Below are positions 1-8,266 of a DNA stretch of 64,000 nucleotides, piece by piece. The translations under genes and the position numbers were made by a program. A model generated the notes under the pieces. The model searched no databases. It had not been told where the DNA came from and was given only the letters and a program-made list of their open reading frames with translations. This stretch comes from an uncultured Bacteroidia bacterium (GTDB taxonomy: Bacteria > Bacteroidota > Bacteroidia > NS11-12g > UBA955): NCBI GenBank assembly GCA_938086785.1, contig CALKCM010000004.1:62001-126000 (forward strand), read 5' to 3'. The stretch's first letter is position 1. Every line of letters starts with the position of its first letter.

Positions 1-1079
1 TGATGCTCGTCGAAATGGATTTCTAAGCCATGGGCTTTTTGCTCTAAAGTTGCTTCAAAAGGTTCTTGTCTGTACCGTATTTGAACCTGGTATTTCTTGA
101 TGTCACCTATGTTCATTTTATGACTCTCTTGTATCCAATGAACATCTTTGTTTTGGATGATGGTTCCCAGGTGTTTTAAGCCGGGATGATCTGCACCTTG
201 TCCCACATAAATACTATTGCTTTCTATATCTGTTTGAAGAACAAACAAAGGAAGGGGAGTGCCACCTACATTTAAGCCTTTACGCTGTCCAATGGTGAAA
301 TAATGCGCTCCTTGATGGGTGCCTACAACGCTGCCATTTTCAGGCATATATTTTATTTTATTTCTAATTTGCTGTGATTTTTTATATTCATTAAAATCTG
401 CATCAATTTCTATGATATCCCCTTGTTTGGGCTTTAGTTTTTGTTGTAAAAAATCGGGGAGTCGCACATGTCCTATGAAACATAAGCCTTGGGAATCTTT
501 TTTGTTTGCTGTTGGTAGACCAATAGCCTCTGCTATTCTTCTCACCTCTGGTTTATCTAAATGTCCAATGGGGAAAAGTGATTTAGCCAACTGTTTTTGC
601 GAAAGTTGACAGAGAAAATAGGCTTGATTTTTATTAGAATCGGCTCCGGAAACTAAATGATGAATGTCCTTATTATCTTGAGACGTGGTAGTTTTTTGAA
701 CATAATGCCCCGTAGCTACAAAATCTGCTTTGAGTTTTAGGGCTTCCTTCAGAAATAAATCAAACTTAATTTCTCTGTTGCATAAAACATCAGGATTTGG
801 CGTTCGACCTGCTTTATATTCAGCAAACATATAGTTTACAATGCGATCGAGGTATTCAGCACTAAAGTCAACTAATTGAAAGGGAATTCCTAGGTGCTCA
901 GCAACCATCATTGCGTCTCGGCTATCCTCAATCCAAGGACATTCATTTTCCAAGGTTGGAGAAGAGTCATTCCAATTTCGCATGAAAATACCAATGACAT
1001 CATGCCCCTGTTCCTTAAGTAAATGGGCTGCTACCGAACTATCTACACCTCCACTGAGGCCAACTACAACTCTGGCCAT
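1..1079 (-). CDS. mnmA: tRNA-specific 2-thiouridylase MnmA (3' end cut by window edge)
   Basis: This enzyme makes 2-thiouridine at position 34 of Lys, Glu and Gln tRNAs, using ATP and a relayed persulfide sulfur in the cytoplasm. Translating the minus strand from the ATG at 1079 gives 359 uninterrupted residues to the window edge. The ATP PP-loop SGGVDSS is at residues 9-15. The two catalytic cysteines are Cys100 (in VLCNREIKF) and Cys200 (in GLCFIG), separated by the usual distance. The family is about 360-395 residues long, so only a short C-terminal tail should be missing. It lies about 20 nt downstream of the A-type Fe-S carrier on the same strand with no clear -7 box of its own, so cotranscription is likely. 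The identification is very secure; only the 3' end is unknown. Confidence 0.95.
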   Translation of the reverse strand, partial: MARVVVGLSGGVDSSVAAHLLKEQGHDVIGIFMRNWNDSSPTLENECPWIEDSRDAMMVAEHLGIPFQLVDFSAEYLDRIVNYMFAEYKAGRTPNPDVLCNREIKFDLFLKEALKLKADFVATGHYVQKTTTSQDNKDIHHLVSGADSNKNQAYFLCQLSQKQLAKSLFPIGHLDKPEVRRIAEAIGLPTANKKDSQGLCFIGHVRLPDFLQQKLKPKQGDIIEIDADFNEYKKSQQIRNKIKYMPENGSVVGTHQGAHYFTIGQRKGLNVGGTPLPLFVLQTDIESNSIYVGQGADHPGLKHLGTIIQNKDVHWIQESHKMNIGDIKKYQVQIRYRQEPFEATLEQKAHGLEIHFDEH

Positions 1080-1100
1080 AAAATCTAAATTATATCTAAA

Positions 1101-1454
1101 TTATGCAGAGAAACTTTGGCCGCAGCCACATGTTTCTGATGCATTAGGATTGTTAAAAGAAAAGCCTCTATTGTTTAGCCCTTGCTCCCAATCAATCTCC
1201 ATACCTAAAATGTACATGACATGCGCTTTATTAATAATTACTTCAATGCCTTCCATTTCGTACACATTATCCTGCTCCTCTTTTTTATCGAATGCCAGTA
1301 GATAGTTCAATCCTGAACAGCCTCCACCTTTCACACCAATACGTAAATAGGGGCTCTCGTTAGCGTCTAAATTCTCACGTAGCTTATGCAATTCAATCAT
1401 TGCAGGCTTGGTAAAACCGATGGGAATATCTTTTAAAACCTCACTTGTTGCCAT
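1101..1454 (-). CDS. A-type iron-sulfur carrier protein (HesB/IscA/SufA/ErpA family)
   Basis: A 117-residue A-type carrier that accepts Fe-S clusters and passes them to apoproteins. The three cluster-ligand cysteines of the family are present: Cys46 in GGGCSGL, and Cys109 and Cys111 in the C-terminal CGC motif. The length is normal. No other suf or isc genes are in the window, so SufA, IscA and ErpA cannot be told apart. The start is the ATG at 1454. A -7 box (TATCTTTG, minus strand 1460-1467) ends five nucleotides before it, so the mRNA may begin at or next to the start codon. mnmA follows 21 nt downstream; both genes concern sulfur chemistry, but a functional link is an inference. Confidence 0.93.
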   Translation of the reverse strand: MATSEVLKDIPIGFTKPAMIELHKLRENLDANESPYLRIGVKGGGCSGLNYLLAFDKKEEQDNVYEMEGIEVIINKAHVMYILGMEIDWEQGLNNRGFSFNNPNASETCGCGQSFSA

Positions 1455-1459
1455 GCCTG

Positions 1460-1467
1460 CAAAGATA
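1460..1467 (-). promoter_or_regulatory. -7 element (TATCTTTG) of the A-type carrier gene
   Basis: A perfect TAnnTTTG on the minus strand, with five bases between its last G and the ATG at 1454. No convincing -33 TTTG is seen. Confidence 0.6.
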
Positions 1468-1484
1468 CGATTATAAACGGAATT

Positions 1485-2576
1485 CTATTTGAACTCTACC
1501 AGCTCTGTATCGAATATAAGCATGGCATTGGGTGGAATGACTCCGCCACCTGCTCCTCTAGATCCGTAACCTAACTCTGATGGTATAATTAATTTGAACT
1601 TTGCTCCTTTGTTCATAAGTGCAATTCCTTCGTCCCAACCTGGAATAACTTGCCCTACTCCTAGCTTAAAGGTAATGGGTTCTCCACGGCTGTACGAATT
1701 ATCAAATTCGGTGCCGTCTAAAAGTTGTCCTTTGTAATGAACGGAAACCGTTTGTCCTGAGCTTGGGTTTTCACCACTTCCTTCTTGCTCAATCACATAC
1801 ATAAGACCAGATTCTGTTTGCTTGATGTTAGGATAATCTGCCTTAAGTTTATTTAGGGCTCCTTCTTTTTCTGCCTTCTGAGCTTCTATTGCTGCTTTTT
1901 GCGCAAGTGCTGCTCTTTCTGAAGCAGAACTCTTTAATGTTTTAAATGTTTCTTCAGTGGTAATAAATGCTTCCGCACCTGTACCTTTTCTTACAATGGT
2001 TAAGGTTTGAATGGAATCGTCTTGAGCAATGCTGTTCACTACATCCATTCCTTCTACTACCTTACCAAAAACACTATGCTTTCCATCTAGCCAAGGTGTG
2101 GCTACATGAGTAATAAAGAATTGACTCCCATTGGTACCGGGGCCGGCATTGGCCATAGACAAAATACCTGGTTCTGTATGCTTTAACCCTGGAGCAAATT
2201 CATCTTCGAAGTTGTATCCGGGACCGCCCATTCCTGTTCCCTGAGGATCTCCTCCTTGAACCATGAAATCTGCAATGACCCTATGAAATTTAAGGCCGTC
2301 GTAATACGGTACTCCAGCCTCCTTGGCTGTGTTACTAATGTTTCCTTCTGCCAAGCCTGCAAAGTTGCAAACGGTCATTGGGGTTTGTTCATGATGAAGC
2401 AAAATAACAATTTCACCTTTGTTAGTCATCATCTGAGCGTACATGCCATCAGGCATTGAGTCGAATTTTTCTGGATATGTTTTAGTCACAATATTTTCTT
2501 TTGTCTCTTTTTTATTGAATAGGGCGCATTGGCTAAGGCCAATACATGTAAGTACGATTAAAAATTTATTTTTCAT
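1485..2576 (-). CDS. Dual-domain peptidyl-prolyl isomerase lipoprotein: cyclophilin fused to FKBP
   Basis: A 363-residue predicted lipoprotein with two unrelated proline-isomerase domains. The N-terminus is a lipoprotein signal with lipobox LSQC (Cys17). A cyclophilin domain spans about 45-198, with [14 protein letters not shown] at 97-110 and GTNGSQFF at 147-154. An Ala/Glu/Lys-rich, probably helical linker (about 215-250) follows, then an FKBP domain (about 268-363) with VIPGWDEGI and the [13 protein letters not shown] end. The cyclophilin-then-FKBP order matches the dual-family immunophilins described earlier from a flavobacterium. Its likely job is folding envelope proteins from the periplasmic face. 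The start overlaps the end of the upstream MmcQ gene by 11 nt, so they should be translated from one message. Confidence 0.92.
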   Translation of the reverse strand: MKNKFLIVLTCIGLSQCALFNKKETKENIVTKTYPEKFDSMPDGMYAQMMTNKGEIVILLHHEQTPMTVCNFAGLAEGNISNTAKEAGVPYYDGLKFHRVIADFMVQGGDPQGTGMGGPGYNFEDEFAPGLKHTEPGILSMANAGPGTNGSQFFITHVATPWLDGKHSVFGKVVEGMDVVNSIAQDDSIQTLTIVRKGTGAEAFITTEETFKTLKSSASERAALAQKAAIEAQKAEKEGALNKLKADYPNIKQTESGLMYVIEQEGSGENPSSGQTVSVHYKGQLLDGTEFDNSYSRGEPITFKLGVGQVIPGWDEGIALMNKGAKFKLIIPSELGYGSRGAGGGVIPPNAMLIFDTELVEFK

Positions 2577-2916
2577 ATGATATTTCTTGTTTTACTTTCT
2601 TTGATAAGGAGTTAAAAACCAGTTGATAGCTGTGATCTAATTGCTCTTTGATAAAAGCCTTAGTTAAGAACTCAAAGTAAACAGTATTCCAATGCTTTTT
2701 GTTCATGTGATACCCTGGTTCAACTTGTGTATACTGTTCCCTTAGTTCTAGCGCTTTTTGAGGATTGCATTTAAGATTGATAGAATCAAAATTTTCCACA
2801 TTGCCCAAACAAAACATTTTACCCGCCACTTTCCAAACAATGGTCTTGCTATCAAAGGGAAACCCCTCTTCAACATGGTTTTTGGATAAACAATAGTGTC
2901 GAATAAATTCAAACAT
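2566..2916 (-). CDS. MmcQ/YjbR family protein
   Basis: A 116-residue cytoplasmic protein of the MmcQ/YjbR family, whose fold resembles a double-wing DNA-binding domain but whose function is not settled. Diagnostic stretches are the [11 protein letters not shown] strand region, [14 protein letters not shown], and the [13 protein letters not shown] motif near residues 67-79. It is the first gene of a two-gene unit with the cyclophilin-FKBP lipoprotein. The promoter box at 2940-2947 implies a leader of about 20 nt. The upstream gene on the other strand starts at 2982, so the two promoters face away from each other within a few dozen bases. Confidence 0.88.
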   Translation of the reverse strand: MFEFIRHYCLSKNHVEEGFPFDSKTIVWKVAGKMFCLGNVENFDSINLKCNPQKALELREQYTQVEPGYHMNKKHWNTVYFEFLTKAFIKEQLDHSYQLVFNSLSKKVKQEISYEK

Positions 2917-2939
2917 GAACTGTGGATTAAATGGGTTCG

Positions 2940-2947
2940 CAAAGTTA
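2940..2947 (-). promoter_or_regulatory. -7 element (TAACTTTG) of the MmcQ/immunophilin unit
   Basis: A perfect TAnnTTTG on the minus strand, 23 nt before the MmcQ start codon. Confidence 0.6.
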
Positions 2948-2958
2948 AGTTAGGAGTA

Positions 2959-2966
2959 TAACTTTG
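2959..2966 (+). promoter_or_regulatory. -7 element (TAACTTTG) of the MORN-repeat gene
   Basis: A perfect plus-strand match, 15 nt before the ATG at 2982. It lies only 11 bp from the minus-strand box, so the two divergent promoters share upstream DNA. Confidence 0.6.
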
Positions 2967-2981
2967 AAAAATATTTATTAA

Positions 2982-4094
2982 ATGAAAGTTCAATATCTAA
3001 AACAATTAGTCACAGCAGCCCTGACTTTTCTTTTTATTTTAAGTTCAGATGCTCAGGTAAATACTCCTCCTGAAAAGAAAGCTAAAGTGATTAAGCATGA
3101 AGTGCTTGAGTTTTTAAGTAATGGAATTGCACAATATAAGGGCGCTCCTTACACGGGAGAGAGCTGGGCTTACTTTGATAAGCCTAGAAAAATCCATGAA
3201 AAATTCACATGGTTAAATGGGAGTCAACATGGCCCCTATGTGGAGTATAATGAGGCAGGAACAATTATAGCACAGGATACCTGGTTCCAAGGAAAAAAAC
3301 ATGGAGGTTTCGATTATAGATATGGTTTAGGTCAACGCAAAGCTAAAGGAACCTTTAAAAATGGGAGGCTTGATGGTCAAGTATGGGGTTGGTACTATAC
3401 AGGTACCCCAAAATATTATGGAGATTATTCAAGTGGAGTTCGTAATGGAAAAAGCATAACCTATTTCAAAGATGGAGATGTTGAGCAAATAGCTCATTTT
3501 ATTGATGGTAAGCCGGATGGGACTATTTTTAGTTATTACACAGATAGTATTTTAAGAAGCGAAATTGAATTTAGCAATGGAGTGAAGAATGGATATTCTT
3601 ATAAGTTTCACAGATCAGGTTGCCCGGCAGAGGAAGCCTACTATGTTAATGGGAAATTGGATAGTGTAAAACGGGTCTATGGCGAGATTGGCTGTCGTTT
3701 AATAGCCCAATCGAGTCTAAAGGATGGGAAGTATGAAGGCCGGTTTTTAACCTTTGATTTTACTGGAGATACTGTGATGGATTGTACATATGTCGGCGGT
3801 AATTTTGACGGATTATATAAAACGTGGCACGGGAAACAGCTAGAAACCATTGGAAGTTATGACTTGGGTGAGCCCATAGGCTATTGGTATTATAACTTAT
3901 CCTCTGGACTAAAAATGAGGCATGGAGGCTACATGGATGGAAAAATGTTTGGGAAATGGTATTTTTATGATGTAGAGGGTTACCTCTTGTTTACTAATGT
4001 TTACGATGAAGAGGGAGATATAATAAAGCAGAAGTTTTATAAGCGAAAACGAAAATGTATGATTAAATATCCCCATAAAAATGAACGCAAATAA
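2982..4094 (+). CDS. Exported MORN-repeat protein (YwqK-like)
   Basis: A 370-residue secreted or surface protein. A signal peptide covers about residues 1-25 (hydrophobic core, ends SSDAQ). The rest is a string of roughly 20-25-residue MORN-type repeats, visible as recurring G-x-W/Y, NG-x-x-x-G and DGK-x-x-G elements (for example FKNGRLDGQVWGWYYTG). Such proteins are common in Bacteroidota and are often labelled 'YwqK family antitoxin', a name that should not be trusted as a function here. The 3' end overlaps the next gene by 14 nt, indicating translational coupling. I cannot assign a substrate or partner. Confidence 0.8.
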   Translation: MKVQYLKQLVTAALTFLFILSSDAQVNTPPEKKAKVIKHEVLEFLSNGIAQYKGAPYTGESWAYFDKPRKIHEKFTWLNGSQHGPYVEYNEAGTIIAQDTWFQGKKHGGFDYRYGLGQRKAKGTFKNGRLDGQVWGWYYTGTPKYYGDYSSGVRNGKSITYFKDGDVEQIAHFIDGKPDGTIFSYYTDSILRSEIEFSNGVKNGYSYKFHRSGCPAEEAYYVNGKLDSVKRVYGEIGCRLIAQSSLKDGKYEGRFLTFDFTGDTVMDCTYVGGNFDGLYKTWHGKQLETIGSYDLGEPIGYWYYNLSSGLKMRHGGYMDGKMFGKWYFYDVEGYLLFTNVYDEEGDIIKQKFYKRKRKCMIKYPHKNERK

Positions 4095-4710
4095 GCCTTT
4101 TGTTTTAGGTCTGTCGGGACTAAGTGGAGCTGGAAAAACATTTTATATCCAGCATCTAAAAAGCCTGCTGAAAGAACGTCTTTCCATTCTCACCTTCGAT
4201 GATTATTACAAACCGTTTAGCGAGCAAAAAGTAGATAAAAAGGGCGTTCCTAATTTTGATTTGCCAAGTGCTTTAAATGTGGAGTTGTACGTAAGTCATC
4301 TTAAGTTATTAATAGAAGGTCAAACCGTTCGTAAGGAGCAATACCAATTTGAGTTAGAAAATCCAGAAATGAAAATATTAGAAATACCTTCTGCTCCTGT
4401 AATTATGGCTGAAGGGCTATTTGTATACGAAATTGAGGAAATTAGAAACTTGCTGGATTATAAGATATTTTTAACCTGCGATGAATCCCTCTGTTTAAAG
4501 CGCAGGCTTAAAAGAGATACCGAAGAAAGAGGTATCCCAGAGGAGAGAAGTACTTATCAATGGGTTGCTCATGTCTTGCCTGCATACAAGCAATTTATTG
4601 AACCGTACCAGTCGATGTGCGATATTAGCTACCACAATCAGGGAAGCCCTGTTGAAAATTTGGAACATTTAACTAAAATAGTACGAAAAAGAACCACAAT
4701 ACTTGATTAA
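4081..4710 (+). CDS. Uridine kinase-like P-loop NTPase
   Basis: A 209-residue cytoplasmic kinase of the uridine kinase/phosphoribulokinase superfamily. The Walker A motif GLSGAGKT is at residues 13-20. A TFDDYYKPF element follows at about 39-47, where uridine kinases carry their D-D-Y-K nucleoside-binding motif. An aspartate/arginine-rich RRLKRDTEERG segment near 139-149 is typical of the lid. It probably phosphorylates uridine/cytidine or a related small molecule with ATP; the exact substrate is not certain. It overlaps the MORN gene upstream and is followed after 15 nt by the VWA membrane protein, so the three may form one unit. Confidence 0.82.
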   Translation: MNANKPFVLGLSGLSGAGKTFYIQHLKSLLKERLSILTFDDYYKPFSEQKVDKKGVPNFDLPSALNVELYVSHLKLLIEGQTVRKEQYQFELENPEMKILEIPSAPVIMAEGLFVYEIEEIRNLLDYKIFLTCDESLCLKRRLKRDTEERGIPEERSTYQWVAHVLPAYKQFIEPYQSMCDISYHNQGSPVENLEHLTKIVRKRTTILD

Positions 4711-4725
4711 CTTGCCCTTAGCATA

Positions 4726-6753
4726 ATGCTCTTTGTACTTCAAACCTTAGAACCCATCTGGTGGTTAGCTCCAATCCTTGTTGTTTCTGTATTAGTTGCG
4801 TTTTTGTATTACAGAAAACAATTATTTGATAGGCAGAGAAATAAAATACTACTCATTACTCTGAGAGCAATAGGAGTGGCTTCATTACTCATTTTAATGC
4901 TGGAGCCTATTTTAAAATTCACGCAGGTAAAGGAAGAAAAGCCATTATTATTAGTCTATAATGATGTAAGTGAGTCCTTAGTTCAAGACTCATCAAGGAG
5001 TGCTCAATTAAAAAGCAAGCTGAATACATGGGGAGGCTTTGAGGTGCAATGGAATGACTTTGCCTCTATTATAGCACCTTCTGGAGATTCGATTTCCACA
5101 AGAGAAACTAACTTTCAAATTATTAATGCCAACATTCATGCCTTAGCAAAGGATAATAATGTTGCTGCAGCAATTGTCCTTTCAGACGGTATTGTGAACG
5201 CAGGAGGCAGCCCGATATATCCCATTCATAAAACTCCCGTATTTACATTGGGCTTGGGCGACCCAAGAAGCGTTCCAGATGTGAATGTATTGCATGTTTT
5301 GGCGAATAGATCTGTATTTAAAGGAAATGAAACCTTGATTGAGGCCAGTATTCGTTTAAAGAAATGTAAAAATATAGTTCAAGTGGAGTTGTTTGATGGG
5401 GATCAACGCATCGCTCAACGAAGCCTACTACCAAAAGGGGATAATGAAGTAGAGCGTATAGAGTTTTCTATTAAACCCGTAGGATTGGGTAAACATATAT
5501 ACACTGTTCAGGCTACCATTCAACAGAAGGAGAGAAACAAAACCAATAATAGAAGAGCCGTATTAATAAATGTTGAAGACAATCAAAAGCAGGTTCATAT
5601 TTTGGCACATGGCGCCCATCCGGATATAGGAGCCATCAAAGCAGCACTCAAACCTCAGAAAACCTTCTCGGTATCAATGGCAACATTATCAGAGCCCATT
5701 CACCCCTCAGATATATATATTGTTCATGGGATGCCCTTAAATAGGCTAGAGTTAAATTATGTGGAAAGGCTCATGCGATCGAAAGCACCATTTTGGTGCA
5801 TTGGTACTGCACAGTCGCGACTGGCAAAATGGTCCTCTTTTTCTGAAGGATTACAGATTAAAGAAAGAGGTTTGTCTAGCAATCAATCCGGTGCTGTGGC
5901 AGATAGAGCATTCACTGAATTTTTTGTTAGCCCTAAATCATTGAAACAAATAGAGCAGTTTCCTCCCCTAAGTTCTCCTTATATTAAAGTGGAAGCCGGA
6001 GTGAAACTCAAAACGCTATTTACTCAAAAAATTGGGAATGTAAGATCAGATATTCCTCTTTGGTCTCTCTATGAAAAGGATGGACAAAGAACAGCGTGGC
6101 TTTTTGGCGAGGGAATTTGGCGCTGGCGTATGGCTGATTTTCGCAAGAACAAAGCATGGGATTATGCCGATGAACTCATCGTTAAGACGGTACAATATTT
6201 AAGTTCCTCAACCACAAAAAATGGATTTATAAGTTACCCTTCAACTGCATTGCTTGATGAGGGTCAATCCGTGATTTTGTCAGCAGAATTTACAGATGAA
6301 ACGGGTACTAAAATAAATAAATATCCCGTTTCCGCTACCGTAAAGGGAGAAAATGGATTTAAAAAAGCAATTCAATTCGCGCCTTTTCAGGATATTTACA
6401 GGGCTGCTATTGGGAGTATGCCTCCGGGAAAATACACCTATCAAGCAACGCTTGAGCGCAATAAACCATTGAAGGATCAAAGTTTTTTCGTAGTGCAAGA
6501 GTCCAATACTGAAGCAGATGAGCGCGTTGCAAATCACTCCTTACTAAAAAAATGGTCCAATAATTCGAAGGGTCTTTTTAGCACCTCTATAGATTCACTT
6601 TTACTTCGTATTAGAAACGAGGTATCTATGAGTCCTATTTTGACGGCTCGCAATAAATCTAAGAGCCTCCTTGAGTTTTGGCCTTATTTAATATTTATCG
6701 TCTGGTGTTTCTCAACCGAATGGTTTTTGCGGAAATATCTAGGAACCTACTAA
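4726..6753 (+). CDS. Membrane-anchored VWA-like protein of unknown function
   Basis: A 675-residue protein. Two N-terminal membrane segments lie at about residues 11-29 and 40-62 and one near the C-terminus (about 650-667), so most of the chain should sit in the periplasm. The first soluble domain resembles a von Willebrand factor A fold with an intact metal site: DVSES at 80-84 (the DxSxS motif) and VLSDGIVNAGG near 151-161. A beta-rich region and a segment resembling a class-I glutamine amidotransferase-like fold (about 290-370) follow; the latter is a weak guess. Related Bacteroidota proteins are usually found in Bat/MoxR-type gene sets, but the only MoxR ATPase here is 7 kb downstream. 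I do not assign a function. Confidence 0.7.
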   Translation: MLFVLQTLEPIWWLAPILVVSVLVAFLYYRKQLFDRQRNKILLITLRAIGVASLLILMLEPILKFTQVKEEKPLLLVYNDVSESLVQDSSRSAQLKSKLNTWGGFEVQWNDFASIIAPSGDSISTRETNFQIINANIHALAKDNNVAAAIVLSDGIVNAGGSPIYPIHKTPVFTLGLGDPRSVPDVNVLHVLANRSVFKGNETLIEASIRLKKCKNIVQVELFDGDQRIAQRSLLPKGDNEVERIEFSIKPVGLGKHIYTVQATIQQKERNKTNNRRAVLINVEDNQKQVHILAHGAHPDIGAIKAALKPQKTFSVSMATLSEPIHPSDIYIVHGMPLNRLELNYVERLMRSKAPFWCIGTAQSRLAKWSSFSEGLQIKERGLSSNQSGAVADRAFTEFFVSPKSLKQIEQFPPLSSPYIKVEAGVKLKTLFTQKIGNVRSDIPLWSLYEKDGQRTAWLFGEGIWRWRMADFRKNKAWDYADELIVKTVQYLSSSTTKNGFISYPSTALLDEGQSVILSAEFTDETGTKINKYPVSATVKGENGFKKAIQFAPFQDIYRAAIGSMPPGKYTYQATLERNKPLKDQSFFVVQESNTEADERVANHSLLKKWSNNSKGLFSTSIDSLLLRIRNEVSMSPILTARNKSKSLLEFWPYLIFIVWCFSTEWFLRKYLGTY

Positions 6754-6763
6754 GTACTCGTTA

Positions 6764-7489
6764 TTAAAATTTTCCGAAGATGCTTTTTAACTTTAATTCA
6801 ATGACTCCAAAAAGCGCCTCTCTAAATATATGAGTGCTCATTTTGCTTGTTCCTAGGGTTCTATCTGTGAATATAATTGGAACTTCAGTAATTTTTAATT
6901 TTTTACGCCAAGTTCTAAATTTCATTTCAATTTGAAATGCATATCCCTTAAATTTAATGTCGTCTATTCCAATACTATCTAAGGTTTCTCGCTTGTAACA
7001 AACAAATCCTGCAGTCGTATCATAAATTTTCATTCCGGTAACAATGCGAACATATTTACTTGCATAAAAACTCATAAGCACTCTGCCCATAGGCCAATTG
7101 ACCACATTTACAACGCCTCCAACATATCTACTACCTATACTCATATCCGAACCGTTTTCGCATTGTTCAATGAGTTGGTTTAAATCTTTAGGATTATGGC
7201 TAAAGTCACAATCCATTTCACAGATATACTTATAATCGCGCTCCAAACACCAATGAAAGCCCGCAATGTAAGCAGTGCCTAAGCCATTTTTTTCGGTTCT
7301 ATTTAGGATATGAAGACGATCCGAATATTTTGACTGAAGTTTCTCAACCACCCCAGCGGTCCCATCCGGTGAATTGTCATCGACAACAAGCAAATGCAAG
7401 CTAGGCTGTAAAAGCATTACAGTTTCTACCATGCGCTCGATATTTTCGATTTCATTGTAAGTAGGTATTATGACAATCTTTTCCGACAT
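6764..7489 (-). CDS. Polyprenol-phosphate mannosyltransferase-like GT2
   Basis: A 241-residue family-2 glycosyltransferase of the Dpm1 type. It transfers a sugar, typically mannose, from a nucleotide donor to undecaprenyl phosphate at the cytoplasmic face of the membrane. It has IIPTYNEIENI at the start, VVDDNSPDGTA at about 35-45, and the DxD-type site CEMDCDFSHNP near 91-101. It lacks the C-terminal membrane helices of some homologues, so it is a minimal catalytic form. The lipid-linked sugar it makes would be a natural donor for the GT-C enzymes at 8267 and 33494; that is an inference. It converges with the VWA gene, with a gap of only 10 nt. Confidence 0.88.
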   Translation of the reverse strand: MSEKIVIIPTYNEIENIERMVETVMLLQPSLHLLVVDDNSPDGTAGVVEKLQSKYSDRLHILNRTEKNGLGTAYIAGFHWCLERDYKYICEMDCDFSHNPKDLNQLIEQCENGSDMSIGSRYVGGVVNVVNWPMGRVLMSFYASKYVRIVTGMKIYDTTAGFVCYKRETLDSIGIDDIKFKGYAFQIEMKFRTWRKKLKITEVPIIFTDRTLGTSKMSTHIFREALFGVIELKLKSIFGKF

Positions 7490-7526
7490 TCGGTAATAAT
7501 AGCGAAATTACTTTATTTTGTAGTGA

Positions 7527-8027
7527 ATGCAATTAAAACCTTTCAAAAATGCGATTTTCTTGGACCGAGACGGTATTATCAATCATGATCCAGGAGATTA
7601 CACTAAATCTGTTGAGGAGTTTACCATTTTACCCACGGTAATGGAAACCTTAGAAAAGTGGGCTAATAAAGGGTATGGATTAATTGTAATTACCAACCAA
7701 GCGGGAATAGATAAGGGACTCTACGGACATGAGGAAGTGGAAGCAATACATCAATATTTGCAAGGGGAATGTATAAAAAAGGGCTTTGAAATAGCTGCCT
7801 TTTATTATTGTCCGCATCATCCAGATTTTAGTGGGAAATGTCTTTGTCGTAAACCTGGCAGCCTTATGGTCGAAAAGGGTCTGCATAAATTTGGTTTAGA
7901 TCCAAAAAATTGTGTTTTAATTGGAGATAAAGAACGAGATATCGAAGCAGGAGAAAAAGCAGGAGTGCGCGGAGTATTGCAAAAAACCAATGATGCTATT
8001 TACGAAGAAATGATTGCCTTACAATAG
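7527..8027 (+). CDS. gmhB: D-glycero-manno-heptose 1,7-bisphosphate 7-phosphatase (HAD family)
   Basis: A 166-residue HAD-superfamily phosphatase of the GmhB/HisB-N type. It has the nucleophile motif FLDRDG (Asp13 and Asp15), VITNQAGI as motif II, and the metal-binding pattern CPHHPDFSGKCLCRKP, the Cys/His zinc loop typical of GmhB. IGDKERDIEAG is the final acidic motif. It removes the 7-phosphate during synthesis of ADP-heptose for LPS core. No other heptose genes are nearby, and histidinol phosphatase is excluded only by lack of context. A shortened -7-like sequence (TATTTTG) ends six nucleotides before the ATG. Confidence 0.87.
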   Translation: MQLKPFKNAIFLDRDGIINHDPGDYTKSVEEFTILPTVMETLEKWANKGYGLIVITNQAGIDKGLYGHEEVEAIHQYLQGECIKKGFEIAAFYYCPHHPDFSGKCLCRKPGSLMVEKGLHKFGLDPKNCVLIGDKERDIEAGEKAGVRGVLQKTNDAIYEEMIALQ

Positions 8028-8043
8028 AACGGTTTAATCATTT

Positions 8044-8073
8044 TGCCTTAACATAATCTAAGGGTTTAAGGCA
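8044..8073. terminator. Possible hairpin between gmhB and the SRP RNA
   Basis: An 8-bp inverted repeat (TGCCTTAA at 8044-8051, TTAAGGCA at 8066-8073) 17 nt after the gmhB stop. No U-run follows, so terminator function is only possible. Confidence 0.3.
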
Positions 8074-8129
8074 CCTGCCTCATTCTTTAAATGAATGCAA
8101 GGGCTTACTCAAAAAGAATGAACAATGCC

Positions 8130-8160
8130 TTTGTTCACAAATTTACTTTGCCTAGTTTTG
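8130..8160 (+). promoter_or_regulatory. SRP RNA promoter: -33 TTTG and -7 TAGTTTTG
   Basis: TTTG at 8130-8133 and TAGTTTTG at 8153-8160 are separated by 19 bp, which is the textbook Bacteroidota housekeeping promoter. The RNA helix begins four to five bases after the box, giving a ruler for the start site at other genes in this window. Confidence 0.8.
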
Positions 8161-8163
8161 CAA

Positions 8164-8256
8164 CGGCGAATAGCACGGTCAGCTCCTTGCAAACTCCCCC
8201 AGGGTCGGAAGGCAGCAAGGGTAGTAGGTTGTAGCGGCGCGATGTTATTCGCCTTT
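8164..8256 (+). ncRNA. ffs: Small signal recognition particle RNA (4.5S type)
   Basis: The RNA of the signal recognition particle, which binds Ffh and targets membrane proteins during translation. The conserved apical domain is visible at about 8197-8222, including GTCGGAAGGCAGCAAGG, the GGAA tetraloop and asymmetric loop of the Ffh-binding site. The ends pair: GGCGAATA at 8165-8172 with TATTCGCC at 8246-8253, followed at once by a run of six T's that makes the closing helix double as a terminator. The length of about 90 nt is normal for the Alu-less bacterial form. It has its own canonical promoter immediately upstream. Confidence 0.93.
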
Positions 8257-8266
8257 TTTGATATTT

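Noticed and set aside
319-609. 96-codon plus-strand frame near the left edge
   Set aside because: The minus strand here encodes mnmA with both catalytic cysteines; the plus-strand frame is its shadow.
2982-4094. Reading the MORN-repeat protein and a neighbour as a toxin-antitoxin pair ('YwqK antitoxin')
   Set aside because: The protein is exported and repetitive, and the next gene is a nucleoside-kinase-like enzyme; nothing supports a toxin.
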